From Rhodococcus gordoniae (GTDB lineage: Bacteria > Actinomycetota > Actinomycetes > Mycobacteriales > Mycobacteriaceae), in the NCBI RefSeq assembly GCF_001646655.1, contig NZ_LPZN01000003.1, positions 372,001-436,000 on the forward strand: a stretch of DNA of 64,000 nucleotides, read 5' to 3'. This document shows positions 17,153-27,146 of this stretch, in pieces. Numbering within the stretch: the stretch's first letter is position 1; every line of letters starts with the position of its first letter. The notes below the pieces were generated by a model. That model was given only the letters and a program-made list of their open reading frames with translations. It ran no database searches and was not told the origin of the DNA. Both the position numbers and the translations under genes were made by a program.

Positions 17153-18139
17153 TTGTCGGACCCGAAGAACGAAGAGACACCCGAGAAGACTTCGACGACC
17201 CCGGATGTGGGAACACCGGACGGGGATACGGAGAACGAGCCTGCCGACAAGGTGATTTCCCCCGGGGAGCGGGAGGTGGCGACCCTCGGGCAGACCGAGT
17301 CCGTCGTGGTGGGCACGGCAGATCGGCGTGCAGCCGCCGACGAGCCGGAAACCCCCGTCTCCGACGAAACCGGGAAGCCGGATGCCGACGCCACGCCCCC
17401 GGATGCGGATGCGGACGAGACAGCAGACACGAACGAGAGCGACACGAACGAGAGCATCGCCACGGACGAGACCGTGGCGATGCCCGTCGTCGAGCGGAAG
17501 GCCGTCGAGTCCCGCCCGGCTCCCGAGCCCGAACCCGCGCCCGACGTCGCCGATATGCCGACGGTGCAGATCCCCGTTCGCAACCATGTGCCCAAAGCGC
17601 CACCGCAGCGCATCGCGCCGCGCGGTGAGGAACCGCCGGCGCAGCCCGAGCCTGTCCGGGTGGCGGTCCAGCCCACACCCACGCGCATCCCGCCCGCACG
17701 CGACAAGGGACGCCGACGGTGGCTGGGAGCCGCAGGGGCGGTAGCCGCGCTGGTGGTGGTGGCGATCGCCGTGGCCGCGGTGGTGGTGTTCGTGCAGCAA
17801 CGCGCCGACAACTCCCCCGAGAGCCGCATCCGCTCGAGCATCGACACCTTCGTCGGAGCACTCGAATCGGGCGACCTCGCGACCCTGCAGGAGTCGACCT
17901 GCGGAGCGCTCTCCGACTTCTACGCGACGGTCGAACCGCAGAACTTCCGCGACATCCATCGACTCGCCGTCGAGCAGGGTGAGATTCCGGTGGTGACGAG
18001 CGTCGATCGCATCCAGATCACCGACAGCACCGCGATCGCCCAGGTCACCGCGCACACCGCGAACAATCCGTCCGATGTCACCGACCGCACCTTCGATCTC
18101 GCCCTCGACGGCGAGCAATGGAAGGTCTGCAGCGAATAA
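17153..18139 (+). CDS. Rv0361-like single-span membrane protein
   Basis: 328 residues. The first 180 are low-complexity, rich in Thr, Pro, Asp and Glu (likely cytoplasmic, disordered). One membrane span follows (about 198-219, GAAGAVAALVVVAIAVAAVVVF), then an extracytoplasmic domain of about 100 residues of the Rv0361/DUF4878-like NTF2 type: SRIRSSIDTFVGALESGDLATLQ with a Cys, ending in DGEQWKVCSE with a second Cys that may form a disulphide. The TTG start (17153) has GAGG upstream but is not certain. Function unknown. Confidence 0.8.
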   Translation: MSDPKNEETPEKTSTTPDVGTPDGDTENEPADKVISPGEREVATLGQTESVVVGTADRRAAADEPETPVSDETGKPDADATPPDADADETADTNESDTNESIATDETVAMPVVERKAVESRPAPEPEPAPDVADMPTVQIPVRNHVPKAPPQRIAPRGEEPPAQPEPVRVAVQPTPTRIPPARDKGRRRWLGAAGAVAALVVVAIAVAAVVVFVQQRADNSPESRIRSSIDTFVGALESGDLATLQESTCGALSDFYATVEPQNFRDIHRLAVEQGEIPVVTSVDRIQITDSTAIAQVTAHTANNPSDVTDRTFDLALDGEQWKVCSE

Positions 18140-18229
18140 CGGCAGCCCCGACCGACGGCGGCGCCGAACGCGCAGAAGTCGTCGATGCACTCGGCGTGTC
18201 GCGACGGCGCCTGCGCACCGACCGGACGA

Positions 18230-18263
18230 CGCAGGGCGCCGACGAGAACGTCGGCGCCCTGCG
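18230..18263. terminator. Hairpin terminator between the Rv0361-like gene and fba
   Basis: Perfect 14-bp GC-rich inverted repeat (CGCAGGGCGCCGAC and its complement) around a 6-base loop, between two convergent genes. Likely bidirectional; no T-run. Confidence 0.75.
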
Positions 18264-18278
18264 TGCAGCGGTGGTTTC

Positions 18279-19316
<1,038 letters not shown>

Positions 19317-19481
19317 AGCGGCTGTCCTCCAGATGAGAGTCGATGGGCATCCCACCGGGATAGGGTGGGTGCCCGGGTTGTCCTTGCAGTATGTCAAGTG
19401 AGACGCCCGCTCGATACTCGGGCCGTCCCGGGGGGTGTCGGGATTCGGGGAGAGGTGGACGCCGCCGGTACCCTGGACCGC

Positions 19482-20222
19482 GTGACTGTGCTCGAAGCCT
19501 CGGAGTCCGTGACCAATCTGGCCCTGCTACCGGGGTTTCTGGATCCTGTCAATCTGCTCAATTCGTTCGGGACCTGGATGCTCATCGGGCTGCTGCTCGT
19601 GGTGTTCATCGAATCCGGCCTGCTGTTCCCGCTGCTGCCCGGCGACTCGCTGCTGTTCACCGCGGGCCTGATCGCAGCGGCCAAGTCGGCGGAGGTCGAA
19701 CCGTTCGCCCCACTGTGGGTGCTCATGGTGACGATCCCGATCGCGGCGGTCCTCGGCGACCAGGTCGGCTATCTCATCGGCGCGAAGGGCGGAACCAGGC
19801 TGTTCAAGCCGGATGCGAAGCTCTTCAAGCAGGACTACATCGACGAGGCGCACCGCTTCTTCCTGCGCCACGGACCCGCGATGATCTTCCTGGCACGTTT
19901 CGTGCCGATCGTGCGTACCTATGCCCCGCTCGTCGCGGGCGCCGCGAAGATGCCCTACCGCGTGTTCATCACCTACAACGTCATCGGCGGCATCGTGTGG
20001 GGCGCCGGCGTGACGCTGCTCGGCTACCTGCTGGGACAGATCAGCTTCATCGCCGACAACATCGACATCATCTTCCTGGGCATCGTGTTCGTCTCGGTCA
20101 TCCCGATCATCACCGAGGTCGGCAAGCGCATGCTCAGCTCGCGTCGGGCCAAGAACGGCCGGGCGCCGGTCGCCGAGGTCGACGACGCGACCATGCCGAT
20201 CAACCGGCTCGAGTCCAAGTAG
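19482..20222 (+). CDS. DedA-family membrane protein
   Basis: 246 residues. Family features: FIESGLLFPLLPGDSLLFTAG near residue 45, AVLGDQVGYLIGAKGG near 90, and FLRHGPAMIFLARFVPIVRTYAPLVAGAAKM near 130, where the Arg-Phe-x-P-x-x-R motif is the DedA/VTT hallmark. Four to five membrane spans. DedA proteins act in lipid (undecaprenyl phosphate or phospholipid) flipping and proton-dependent membrane homeostasis. GTG 19482 was chosen because homology begins just after it; a much longer upstream frame is antisense to fba. Corresponds to Rv0364. Confidence 0.93.
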   Translation: MTVLEASESVTNLALLPGFLDPVNLLNSFGTWMLIGLLLVVFIESGLLFPLLPGDSLLFTAGLIAAAKSAEVEPFAPLWVLMVTIPIAAVLGDQVGYLIGAKGGTRLFKPDAKLFKQDYIDEAHRFFLRHGPAMIFLARFVPIVRTYAPLVAGAAKMPYRVFITYNVIGGIVWGAGVTLLGYLLGQISFIADNIDIIFLGIVFVSVIPIITEVGKRMLSSRRAKNGRAPVAEVDDATMPINRLESK

Positions 20223-20271
20223 GACGAGTCCGACCAGGAACGGTCCGGGTAGGAACGGTCCGCACACCTCG

Positions 20272-20319
20272 GAAGGTGGATTCCCGCCCGTCGAACGAAC
20301 GGGCCGGAATCCACCTTCT
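20272..20319. terminator. Hairpin terminator between dedA and the GH76 gene
   Basis: Long inverted repeat: GAAGGTGGATTCC(C)GCCCGT pairs with (A)CGGGC(C)GGAATCCACCTTC around an ACGA/TTCG-type loop, in the gap between convergent genes. Two internal mismatches; likely bidirectional. Confidence 0.75.
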
Positions 20320-20322
20320 TCC

Positions 20323-21498
20323 CTATCGGGACCGGGACGCCGCGACGGCGTAGGCGGCTTCCATGAGCATCCACCCACCGAGCTGCACGGACATGTCGCG
20401 CTCGGGTACGGCCGACTCCCGGACGGTGCCGCCCGCGAACCGCGCCACCGAGGTGCCGAGGCCGGGCAGCCGCGCCTGCTGCGACCAGTCACGTCCGAAG
20501 ACCGGCAGTTCCTCGACCTGCAGCCGGTTCTCCCAGGCAGCCTCCGCCGACGCCAGCACGATCCGTGCCGCGACAGTGCGGGCACGGACGTCGTCGCCGT
20601 CGACGACAGGCAGCGTGGTGGCGACCATCGCCAGGTAGCGGGCCAGGATCCCGTTGAACAATCCCCCGTCACCGCCTCCCCCGCCGGTGACGACGCTGCG
20701 TTCGGTGAGGTGGTCGTCGACCGCGGCGACGAGCGCGTGGACCCTCCGCCGATGGCAGGGATCGTCGAGTTGCAGGGCCAGCTCGGTCTCGAGGCCGAGC
20801 GTCACGCCCTGGCAGTAGCTGTAGATCGCGCGTTCGTGCACGCCGTCGCGGATGCCGTCCAGGACCAGACCGGTCTCGGGGTCGAGCAGGACGTCGTGGA
20901 GCCAGTCGGCCATCTCCTCCGCGCGGTAGACCCTGCCGGTGCGGGCGAGCAGCAGCGCCGCCGGACCGTTCGCGGGGGCATTGAAGAAGTTGTCACGCCG
21001 ACGCCACGGGATGCCGCCGCCGCACTCCGGTTGCCAGGCGTCGACGAGCTCGTCGACGAGGGTCGCGATCGCGCCGCGATGGTCGACGTAGAGGTGCCGT
21101 TCGGCACGTTCGAGCGACAGGCCGAGCCACGCCATGTCGTCGTAGTAGTTGTTGGTCCAGCCGGTGATGTTGCGGAAGCGGTGGGTGCGCGCGAGCCGCA
21201 CGACGCGGCGACGCCGGCGCGGGGTGGCGTCGCGCTCGGCAGCGTCGACGGCGGTATCGATCAGGTGCGCCTGCCACCAGTAGTGCCAGGACAAGAACAG
21301 TCGCTCGCGACGAACGGCCGGCCATCCGACCACGCCGAGAGCGGTGCCGGGCAACGCCCAGAGCCGACGGACATGCCGCGACACGATCGCTCCCTCGGCG
21401 GCATCGGCCCGTTCCGACCAGACTGCTGCTGCGGTGTTCATCACCCTCCACACTGCCCGACCTGCGGCCGTCCCGACGACGGTCCGCGCGACTTTCAT
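20323..21498 (-). CDS. Glycoside hydrolase family 76 (alpha-1,6-mannanase-like) protein
   Basis: 391 residues resembling Rv0365c. The GH76 catalytic acidic pair is visible in TNNYYDDMAWLGLSLERA near residue 120; GGIPWRRRDNFFNAPANGPAALLLAR near 165 and YSYCQGVTLGLE near 235 are family blocks. GH76 enzymes cleave alpha-1,6-mannan; in this group they may trim mannose glycans of the envelope, though no signal peptide is evident here, so a cytoplasmic role is possible. ATG 21441 (MNTAAAVW) is an alternative start with GGAGGG just upstream. Confidence 0.87.
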   Translation of the reverse strand: MKVARTVVGTAAGRAVWRVMNTAAAVWSERADAAEGAIVSRHVRRLWALPGTALGVVGWPAVRRERLFLSWHYWWQAHLIDTAVDAAERDATPRRRRRVVRLARTHRFRNITGWTNNYYDDMAWLGLSLERAERHLYVDHRGAIATLVDELVDAWQPECGGGIPWRRRDNFFNAPANGPAALLLARTGRVYRAEEMADWLHDVLLDPETGLVLDGIRDGVHERAIYSYCQGVTLGLETELALQLDDPCHRRRVHALVAAVDDHLTERSVVTGGGGGDGGLFNGILARYLAMVATTLPVVDGDDVRARTVAARIVLASAEAAWENRLQVEELPVFGRDWSQQARLPGLGTSVARFAGGTVRESAVPERDMSVQLGGWMLMEAAYAVAASRSR

Positions 21499-21518
21499 CC
21501 CGGAATGCGGGCCGGGTG

Positions 21519-22205
21519 TTACCAGGCGTCCGAGAAATCGGCGTGCTGCCGGATCCACGCGTGCATCGCGATGCCCGCGGCGACACCCGCGTTGATCGAC
21601 CGTGTGGAGCCGAACTGGGCGATCGAGACGGTCATCGACGCCACGTCGCGGGCCTGCTCGGTGACACCGGGGCCTTCCTGGCCGAACAGCAGCAGGCAGC
21701 GGCGCGGCAGGGTCGCGGTCTCCAGCCGCACCGAACCCGGAGTGTTGTCCACGGCCACGATCTCGAGGTTCTGCTCGGCCGCCCACGCGACGAGGGCGTC
21801 GACATCGGAGTGGTGGAGCAGATGCTGGTAGCGGTCGGTGACCATCGCTCCGCGCCGGTTCCATCGGCGTCGTCCGACGATGTGCACGGTGCCCACGGCG
21901 AATGCGTTGGCGGTGCGGACGACCGTGCCGATGTTCGCGTCGTGAGCGAAGTTCTCGATGGCGACGTGCAGCGGGTGGCGACGACCGTCGATGTCCGCCA
22001 CGATCGCCTCACGGGTCCAGTAGCGGTAGGCGTCGACGACGTTGCGCCGGTCGCCGTGGGCGAGCAGCTCGGGGTCGTATCGCGGGTCGGTGGGCGGCTC
22101 GGTGCCGAACTCCTCGATCCACGGTCCGACGCCGTGCGGGTGCTCACCCCATTCGGTGGGTCCCGCCACGTCCTCGACGGCCGGCCCGGAATGCGTGTCG
22201 GTCAC
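21519..22205 (-). CDS. TrmH/SpoU-family RNA 2'-O-methyltransferase
   Basis: 228 residues. The SPOUT knot motifs are clear: IENFAHDANIGTVVRTANAF (motif 1, with Asn and Arg), LLLFGQEGPGVTEQA (motif 2) and SIAQFGSTRSINAGVAAGIAMHAW (motif 3). An N-terminal extension of about 75 acidic, His-containing residues precedes the domain. It methylates a ribose 2'-OH in tRNA or rRNA; the exact target is not known (Rv0380c-like). GTG 22205 begins just downstream of the lipoprotein stop on the same strand. Confidence 0.9.
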   Translation of the reverse strand: MTDTHSGPAVEDVAGPTEWGEHPHGVGPWIEEFGTEPPTDPRYDPELLAHGDRRNVVDAYRYWTREAIVADIDGRRHPLHVAIENFAHDANIGTVVRTANAFAVGTVHIVGRRRWNRRGAMVTDRYQHLLHHSDVDALVAWAAEQNLEIVAVDNTPGSVRLETATLPRRCLLLFGQEGPGVTEQARDVASMTVSIAQFGSTRSINAGVAAGIAMHAWIRQHADFSDAW

Positions 22206-22207
22206 CG

Positions 22208-22828
22208 TCAGAACGTTTCGTTCGAACCCGCTGCGACGCGGAAACCGTGACCGGTGGCGTCGTTGGTGCAGGTCACGTCGGCTGCGGTGGCGGCACACGT
22301 GTAGCCGAGCTGCGAGAGCGACGATCCCGGAGGCAAGGTGGGGCTCGCACCGTCGGGCGAGAGGTAGACCGGCCCACCGGAGCACACGAACTCCCCTTCG
22401 CCGGAGTCCTGCACGCGGATGCCGAGTCCCCAGTTGACCATGCAGTCCTCCGGGCGCGGCGGGATCGGATCGGTGGGGCCTTCGCAGCCCGCCTCGGTGC
22501 GGGTGGGCAGCCGGACGATGCCGCATTCGAAGGTGCCGTCGGGGCTGCTGAAGTAGTACGACTCGTTGCGCTGGTATTCGACCTGCGCAAGCGGTGCCGG
22601 TTCCTCCGGGGAGGTCTCCGGCTCGGGAGCCGGTTCGGTCGTCGACGGGGTCGTCTCCTCGGTGGTGCTCGGAGCGACCGTCGTGGACGAGGTCGTCGAG
22701 GCAGCCGCCGAGGTCGTCGTCGACGTCGCTCCGGAGTCGGCCTCCGGCCCGTCCGCGGAGCCTCCGCATCCTGCGACGAACAGTGCCGCACCCGTGACGA
22801 CTGCGACCGGCCACATCCGAATTCTCAC
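22208..22828 (-). CDS. Putative secreted lipoprotein
   Basis: 206 residues. A signal peptide with a lipobox (LFVAGC, cleavage before Cys near residue 20) is followed by about 60 residues of Thr/Ser/Glu/Pro-rich linker typical of actinobacterial lipoproteins. The C-terminal domain (about 130 residues) has six cysteines (ECGI, GCEG, DCMV, FVCSGG, YTCAA, VTCTN) and the phrases SPDGTFECGI and YLSPDGA, seen in a family of actinobacterial exported proteins of unknown function. GTG 22828 start; 2 bases upstream of the methyltransferase GTG. Confidence 0.85.
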   Translation of the reverse strand: MRIRMWPVAVVTGAALFVAGCGGSADGPEADSGATSTTTSAAASTTSSTTVAPSTTEETTPSTTEPAPEPETSPEEPAPLAQVEYQRNESYYFSSPDGTFECGIVRLPTRTEAGCEGPTDPIPPRPEDCMVNWGLGIRVQDSGEGEFVCSGGPVYLSPDGASPTLPPGSSLSQLGYTCAATAADVTCTNDATGHGFRVAAGSNETF

Positions 22829-22875
22829 GCAACACCCTTCCCGACGACGTGCGGGTGTCACTCTATCGAGCGGCG

Positions 22876-23658
22876 TCAGTGGCCGGTCAGGCGCCGGTTG
22901 ACCAGGCGATTCATCCATCCGGGCGACACCTGGGCGAGCGTGGCGAGCACGGTCGCCTGCCGGCCCACGGGCCGATGCACCCGTCCCGAGCGCCGCGTGG
23001 GGCGGGTCGCGTCGAACACCGCGCGGGCGACGTCGTCGGCCCCGAGGTTCACGCCCAGGGAGCGTCGCGAGCCGATGTCCATCCCGTCGACCATGTTGGT
23101 GTCGACGAACAGCGGCCACAGTGCCTGCACCTTGATGTCGTGGCGCGCCCACTCGAGTTCGAGGGCTTCGGTCAGGCCCCGCACCGCGAACTTGGTGGCG
23201 CTGTAGGTGGCGAGGTCGGGTTGTCCGTAGAGCGCCGACGCCGAGCACATGTTCACGATCTGCGCGCCGGGGGTGTCGCGCAGGTACGGGAAGGCGGCGT
23301 GGCAGCCGAGGACGACACCGGTGACGTTGACGTCGACGATCTGCCGGTGACGGCTCGCCGGGGTGTCCTCGAACGGGCCGGACGACAGCAGGCCCGCATT
23401 GTTGACGAGGATGTCGAGCCGGCCGTCGGTGCAGAACTCTTCGAGTGCGCGGGTCCACGCGGAGGTGTCGGTGACGTCCAGGACACCGGTGACCACCTGC
23501 CCCGAGGGGATCGAGGCAGCTTCGTCGGCGAGGCTCGCGAGCCCTGCGGTATCGACGTCGAAAGCACCGACGCGGTGGCCGTGGCGGGCGAAGAGCAGGG
23601 CGGTGGAGCGGCCGATTCCGGCGGCGGCTCCGGTGACGACCACGGTGGGAGCGGACAT
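22876..23658 (-). CDS. Short-chain dehydrogenase/reductase
   Basis: 260-residue classical SDR: VVVTGAAAGIGRSTALL (cofactor motif), DVTD, NNAGLL near 90, and the catalytic Ser in NMCSASAL, Tyr and Lys in YSATKFAVRG. The Asp at the end of beta-2 (AFDVDTAG) suggests NAD preference. The C-terminus ends in a basic segment. Substrate unknown; this type is often annotated as oxidising secondary alcohols in lipid metabolism. Monocistronic, divergent from the next gene. Confidence 0.88.
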   Translation of the reverse strand: MSAPTVVVTGAAAGIGRSTALLFARHGHRVGAFDVDTAGLASLADEAASIPSGQVVTGVLDVTDTSAWTRALEEFCTDGRLDILVNNAGLLSSGPFEDTPASRHRQIVDVNVTGVVLGCHAAFPYLRDTPGAQIVNMCSASALYGQPDLATYSATKFAVRGLTEALELEWARHDIKVQALWPLFVDTNMVDGMDIGSRRSLGVNLGADDVARAVFDATRPTRRSGRVHRPVGRQATVLATLAQVSPGWMNRLVNRRLTGH

Positions 23659-23725
23659 GGCATCACCCTAATCGCGGGCGGGAGCCGACAGGACCGAGCG
23701 GGGATAGGCTGGGATCGGAGGAGCT

Positions 23726-24166
23726 GTGAATCGTCGTATCGTCGCTACTGTCGCATTCGTCACCGCGGGATATGTCGTCGTTCTCGCGTTGTGGCTGAAC
23801 CTGTTCCTGCCGATCTCCGAACCGGGCACCGAGGGCTTCCAGGTGGTCTTCCTCGTCTGTCTGTACGGCACCGTGCTCGGCCTGTCCTTGGCGCTCGCGG
23901 GTCGGAGTCCGAAGGCTCTGCGCAGGATCGAACGCGAGGGTTACGAAGGGTGGGCGATCATCCGTTCGGCAACGCCGCTGGATCTCACCGCGACCGGTCA
24001 GTTGACCCGGCTCGATCTCGAACTCACGGTGCCGGGTTCGGAGTCCTATCGCGGCACCGTCGTCTACGAGGTCGACCGCCGTAACCTGCACCGCTACGCA
24101 CCCGGCGAGGTCGTGAGCATCTGGGTGGATCCGCTCGACCGCGACCGGATCGTGCTCTATCCCTGA
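23726..24166 (+). CDS. Small membrane protein with a DUF3592-like domain
   Basis: 146 residues. Two membrane spans (about 6-28 and 38-58) are followed by an extramembrane beta-rich segment of about 80 residues: GWAIIRSATP, YRGTVVYEV and the closing VVSIWVDPLDRDRIVLYP. The ending, a beta-strand into VDP-x-D-x-x-x-V, matches DUF3592-type domains in my memory of the family. GTG 23726 has GGAGGAG upstream. Its stop overlaps the convergent YhhN gene by 10 bases. Function unknown. Confidence 0.7.
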   Translation: MNRRIVATVAFVTAGYVVVLALWLNLFLPISEPGTEGFQVVFLVCLYGTVLGLSLALAGRSPKALRRIEREGYEGWAIIRSATPLDLTATGQLTRLDLELTVPGSESYRGTVVYEVDRRNLHRYAPGEVVSIWVDPLDRDRIVLYP

Positions 24167-24885
24167 AGCTCCCGGCGTGTGAGTGCGAGCAGCCCCTCGA
24201 CGAGCAGCAGCTGGGCCGCTGCGTAGGTGGCCAGGACGAATCCTTCCGCCGCCGCGCGGGCCTTCTCGTCCTTCAGCAGGGTGCGACGAACGATGATCGA
24301 GCCGTCGGAGAGCGTGAAGATCAGCCCGCCGAGACCGAGCCGGCTCCGCCGATCCGAGCCCGGCACGGGCAGCCCCGCGCGCACTCGCGCACCGGGGGCG
24401 AGGGCGGGATCGCCCGCGAGGGTGGCGGTGGTGGCGAGCAGCGCACCGTATCCGGTCAGCGGCGCGGCCACGGATCGGTTGCGGACGGCGAGCAGACCGG
24501 CCGCGCCGGCCAGCGCACCGGCGCGCTGCACCGCGACCGGCGTCGACACGCGCGCACCGTGCCGGGCGAGGATCGTCGAGTAGGCCGTCTGCATGGCACC
24601 GAAACAGGCTGCACCGCTCAGGATCCTACGGTCCTCGTCGGATCGGATCATGGCGATGTCGCCGAGGGTGGCCGCGGCGAGACCCGCGACCAGCAGGGCG
24701 GTGTCGGCGCGGTCGGTGTCGTGGGATCGGCGCAGCACCCGCACCGCGAGCGCGGGTGCGATGAGCGGTTTGGCGATCTTCTGCAGTTTCTCGTTCCCGG
24801 ACACCCCACCGATGACGGTGGCAACCGACGCCGCGGCGAACACCGCGTGCTCGACGCCCCACTTCTTTCGATCGAACCGACCCAT
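24157..24885 (-). CDS. Lysoplasmalogenase (YhhN family) membrane protein
   Basis: 242 residues. YhhN/TMEM86-type layout: several hydrophobic spans with the conserved DTALLVAGLAAATLGDIAMI (Gly-Asp in a span) and FTLSDGSIIVRR near 195 (Ser-Asp), the two family aspartates. N-terminal GRFDRKKWGVEHAVFAAASV. YhhN proteins hydrolyse the vinyl ether of lysoplasmalogens, but actinobacterial members are uncharacterised. Start at ATG 24885; upstream in-frame sequence lies in galK's downstream end. Confidence 0.8.
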   Translation of the reverse strand: MGRFDRKKWGVEHAVFAAASVATVIGGVSGNEKLQKIAKPLIAPALAVRVLRRSHDTDRADTALLVAGLAAATLGDIAMIRSDEDRRILSGAACFGAMQTAYSTILARHGARVSTPVAVQRAGALAGAAGLLAVRNRSVAAPLTGYGALLATTATLAGDPALAPGARVRAGLPVPGSDRRSRLGLGGLIFTLSDGSIIVRRTLLKDEKARAAAEGFVLATYAAAQLLLVEGLLALTRRELQG

Positions 24886-24908
24886 GCGCGCACAGTACCC
24901 GGAGATGA

Positions 24909-26030
24909 TCAGCAGCGGCGCGCACCGCCGGACGCTGTGGCGCGCAGGAAGGTCGGTGCCGCGAAGTCGCGACGTGCGGCGGCGTCGGCGACCGCCTGCC
25001 GCACCGGGTCGACGTGACCGTTCTCGCACAATGCGATCGCCGACCCGCCGAAGCCGCCGCCCACCATCCGGGCACCCAGAGCACCCGCTGCGACAGCCGC
25101 GCCGACGGCGGTGTCGAGTTCGGGGCAGCTGACCTCGAAGTCGTCGCGCAACGAGCGGTGCGACGCGTCGAGCAGCGGGCCGAGATCCCGGATCCGCCCT
25201 GCCCGCAACAATTCCGCGGCCTCACGGACCCGGGCGATCTCGTCGATCACGTGCCGGGCGCGGCGACGGAGGACGCGATCGTCGAGCGGGTCTGCGGATG
25301 CGGCGTTCCGCAGGGTGCCGACGCCGAGGAGCCGGGTGGCGTCCTCGACCTCACCGCGGCGCTGTCCGTACTGCCCGTCGGCGAGCCGGTGCCCGGTTCC
25401 GGTGTCGACGACCAGCACGGTCAGTCCCTGCGCCTCCGCGTCGAACGGGATGTGTTCGCTGCTGCCGTCGGCGAAGTCGAGCAGCAGCGCGTGTCCGGGG
25501 CGTGCGTGCAACGCGATCCGCTGGTCGAGTCCGCCGGTGCGTGCACCGGCGTAGTCGTTCTCCGCGCGCACGCACGCCGTGGCGAGCCGATCACGGCCGT
25601 CCTCGTCGAGGGGCAGCCCGCACAGGTCGGCGAGTGCCACCGCGATCGACGTCCCGAGCGCGGCGGACGACGAGAGTCCCGCTCCGACGGGCACGTCCGA
25701 GGCGACCGCGATGTCGGCGCCGGTGAATCCCGGCGGATCGAGCGTCCAGATCACTCCGGCGACGTAGGCGGCCCAGCCGTCGACGTGCCGGTCGCGCAGA
25801 TCGAGGTCGACGGGGTCGAATCCGGCGCTGCGCACGCGCAGCAGATGATCGGAGCGGCGACGCATCGCCACGGTGGTGACCTGTGGGAGAGCCATCGGCA
25901 GGCACAGACCACCGGCGTAGTCGACGTGCTCGCCGATGAGGTTGACGCGCCCGGGGGCACACCAGCAGCCCTCGGGTTCGGTGCCGAACTCCGCCGTGAA
26001 CGCCGCGCGGACGGTCTCTGCGAGTGTCAT
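24909..26030 (-). CDS. galK: Galactokinase
   Basis: 373 residues of the GHMP kinase family. Galactokinase signature GRVNLIGEHVDYAGGLCLPMAL near residue 27, GHMP motif PVGAGLSSSAAL near 115, Asp base in GGLDQRIAL near 170, and motif 3 GARMVGGGFGGSAIAL near 320. It phosphorylates alpha-D-galactose at C1 (Leloir pathway). Its ATG overlaps the galT stop (ATGA), so it is the last gene of pyrE-galT-galK. Confidence 0.95.
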   Translation of the reverse strand: MTLAETVRAAFTAEFGTEPEGCWCAPGRVNLIGEHVDYAGGLCLPMALPQVTTVAMRRRSDHLLRVRSAGFDPVDLDLRDRHVDGWAAYVAGVIWTLDPPGFTGADIAVASDVPVGAGLSSSAALGTSIAVALADLCGLPLDEDGRDRLATACVRAENDYAGARTGGLDQRIALHARPGHALLLDFADGSSEHIPFDAEAQGLTVLVVDTGTGHRLADGQYGQRRGEVEDATRLLGVGTLRNAASADPLDDRVLRRRARHVIDEIARVREAAELLRAGRIRDLGPLLDASHRSLRDDFEVSCPELDTAVGAAVAAGALGARMVGGGFGGSAIALCENGHVDPVRQAVADAAARRDFAAPTFLRATASGGARRC

Positions 26031-27142
26031 GTCGCCACCTCACGTAGCCGGGTGGCGATCCGTTCGGGGGTGGTGTCGCTGATCCACGCCCCCATCGCCG
26101 ATTCGGATCCCGCGAGATATTTCAGCTTGTCCGGGGCCCGTCGCAACGAGAAGATCTGGCAGAACAGCCGCACCTCCTCGCGACCCGCACCGATCGGTGC
26201 CTGATGCCAGGCGGCGATGTAGGGGGTGCGGTCGACGCCGGGGAAGAACCGGTCGACGCGGCCGAGGAGGTCGCGGTAGGCCCGGGCGAGTTCGTCGCGT
26301 TCGGGCTCGCCCAGGGCCGCGAGGTCCGGGACGTCGCGGTGCGGGACGAGATGCACCTCGACGGGCCAGCGGGCCGCGGCGGGGACGTAGGCCGACCACG
26401 TGTCGCCGGACCACACGAGTCGGGTCCCTGCCCGGCGTTCGGCGTCGAGGATGTCGCTCTGCAGCGACCTGCCGGTCCGCCGGCGATGCTCGCGGGCACG
26501 GTCCAGCAGAGTCTGCGAGCGCGGCGGGACGAACGGGTAGGCGTAGATCTGACCGTGCGGATGTTGCAGTGTCACACCGATTTCCACACCGCGGTTCTCG
26601 AAGCAGAAGACCTGCTGCACGTCCGGCAGACGCGAGAGCGCGGCAGTGCGGGCGGCGAGCGCATCGATGACGGTGCGCGCCCGGGGCAGGGCGAGGTCCG
26701 CGAACCGGACGTCGTGGTCGGGGGTGAACGCGACGACCTCGCAGCGGCCGGTCGCCGGTCGCCGCGGCCACAGCCCGTCGCCGTCGACGAGATCCTCACC
26801 GGCCGGCGGTGCCCCGAGCGAGGGGAAACGGTTCTCGAACACCACGACGTCGTAGTCGCCGGCCGGGATCTCGCTGCGCACCCCCGCCCTGCTCGGGCAC
26901 AGCGGGCAGTCGACGGCCGACGGCAGGAAGGTGCGGTCCATGCGATGCGCCGCGAAGGTCACCCACTCCCCCGTCAGCGGGTCGCGGCGCATCTCGGAGG
27001 TCGCCGCGACCGGCGGCAGGTCGCGGCCGTCGTGGAGGTCGCGGGTCGCGGCACCGGAGACGAACGGCTCGGTGTCGTCGAAGTAGATCAGTTCCCGGCC
27101 GTCCGCGAGACGCGTGACGGTCTGCCGGACCCGCGCCCCCAC
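26027..27142 (-). CDS. galT: Galactose-1-phosphate uridylyltransferase
   Basis: 371 residues. Zinc ligands in DCPLCPS near 75, FENRFPSLG, and the nucleophilic histidine in the HPHGQIYAYPF block near 185; the C-terminal EVHLVPHRDV block holds further histidines. It exchanges UMP between UDP-glucose and galactose-1-phosphate. The GTG at 27142, four bases after the pyrE stop, was chosen from the spacing; an earlier frame overlaps pyrE. Coupled to galK by a four-base overlap. Confidence 0.94.
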   Translation of the reverse strand: MGARVRQTVTRLADGRELIYFDDTEPFVSGAATRDLHDGRDLPPVAATSEMRRDPLTGEWVTFAAHRMDRTFLPSAVDCPLCPSRAGVRSEIPAGDYDVVVFENRFPSLGAPPAGEDLVDGDGLWPRRPATGRCEVVAFTPDHDVRFADLALPRARTVIDALAARTAALSRLPDVQQVFCFENRGVEIGVTLQHPHGQIYAYPFVPPRSQTLLDRAREHRRRTGRSLQSDILDAERRAGTRLVWSGDTWSAYVPAAARWPVEVHLVPHRDVPDLAALGEPERDELARAYRDLLGRVDRFFPGVDRTPYIAAWHQAPIGAGREEVRLFCQIFSLRRAPDKLKYLAGSESAMGAWISDTTPERIATRLREVAT

Positions 27143-27146
27143 GCGG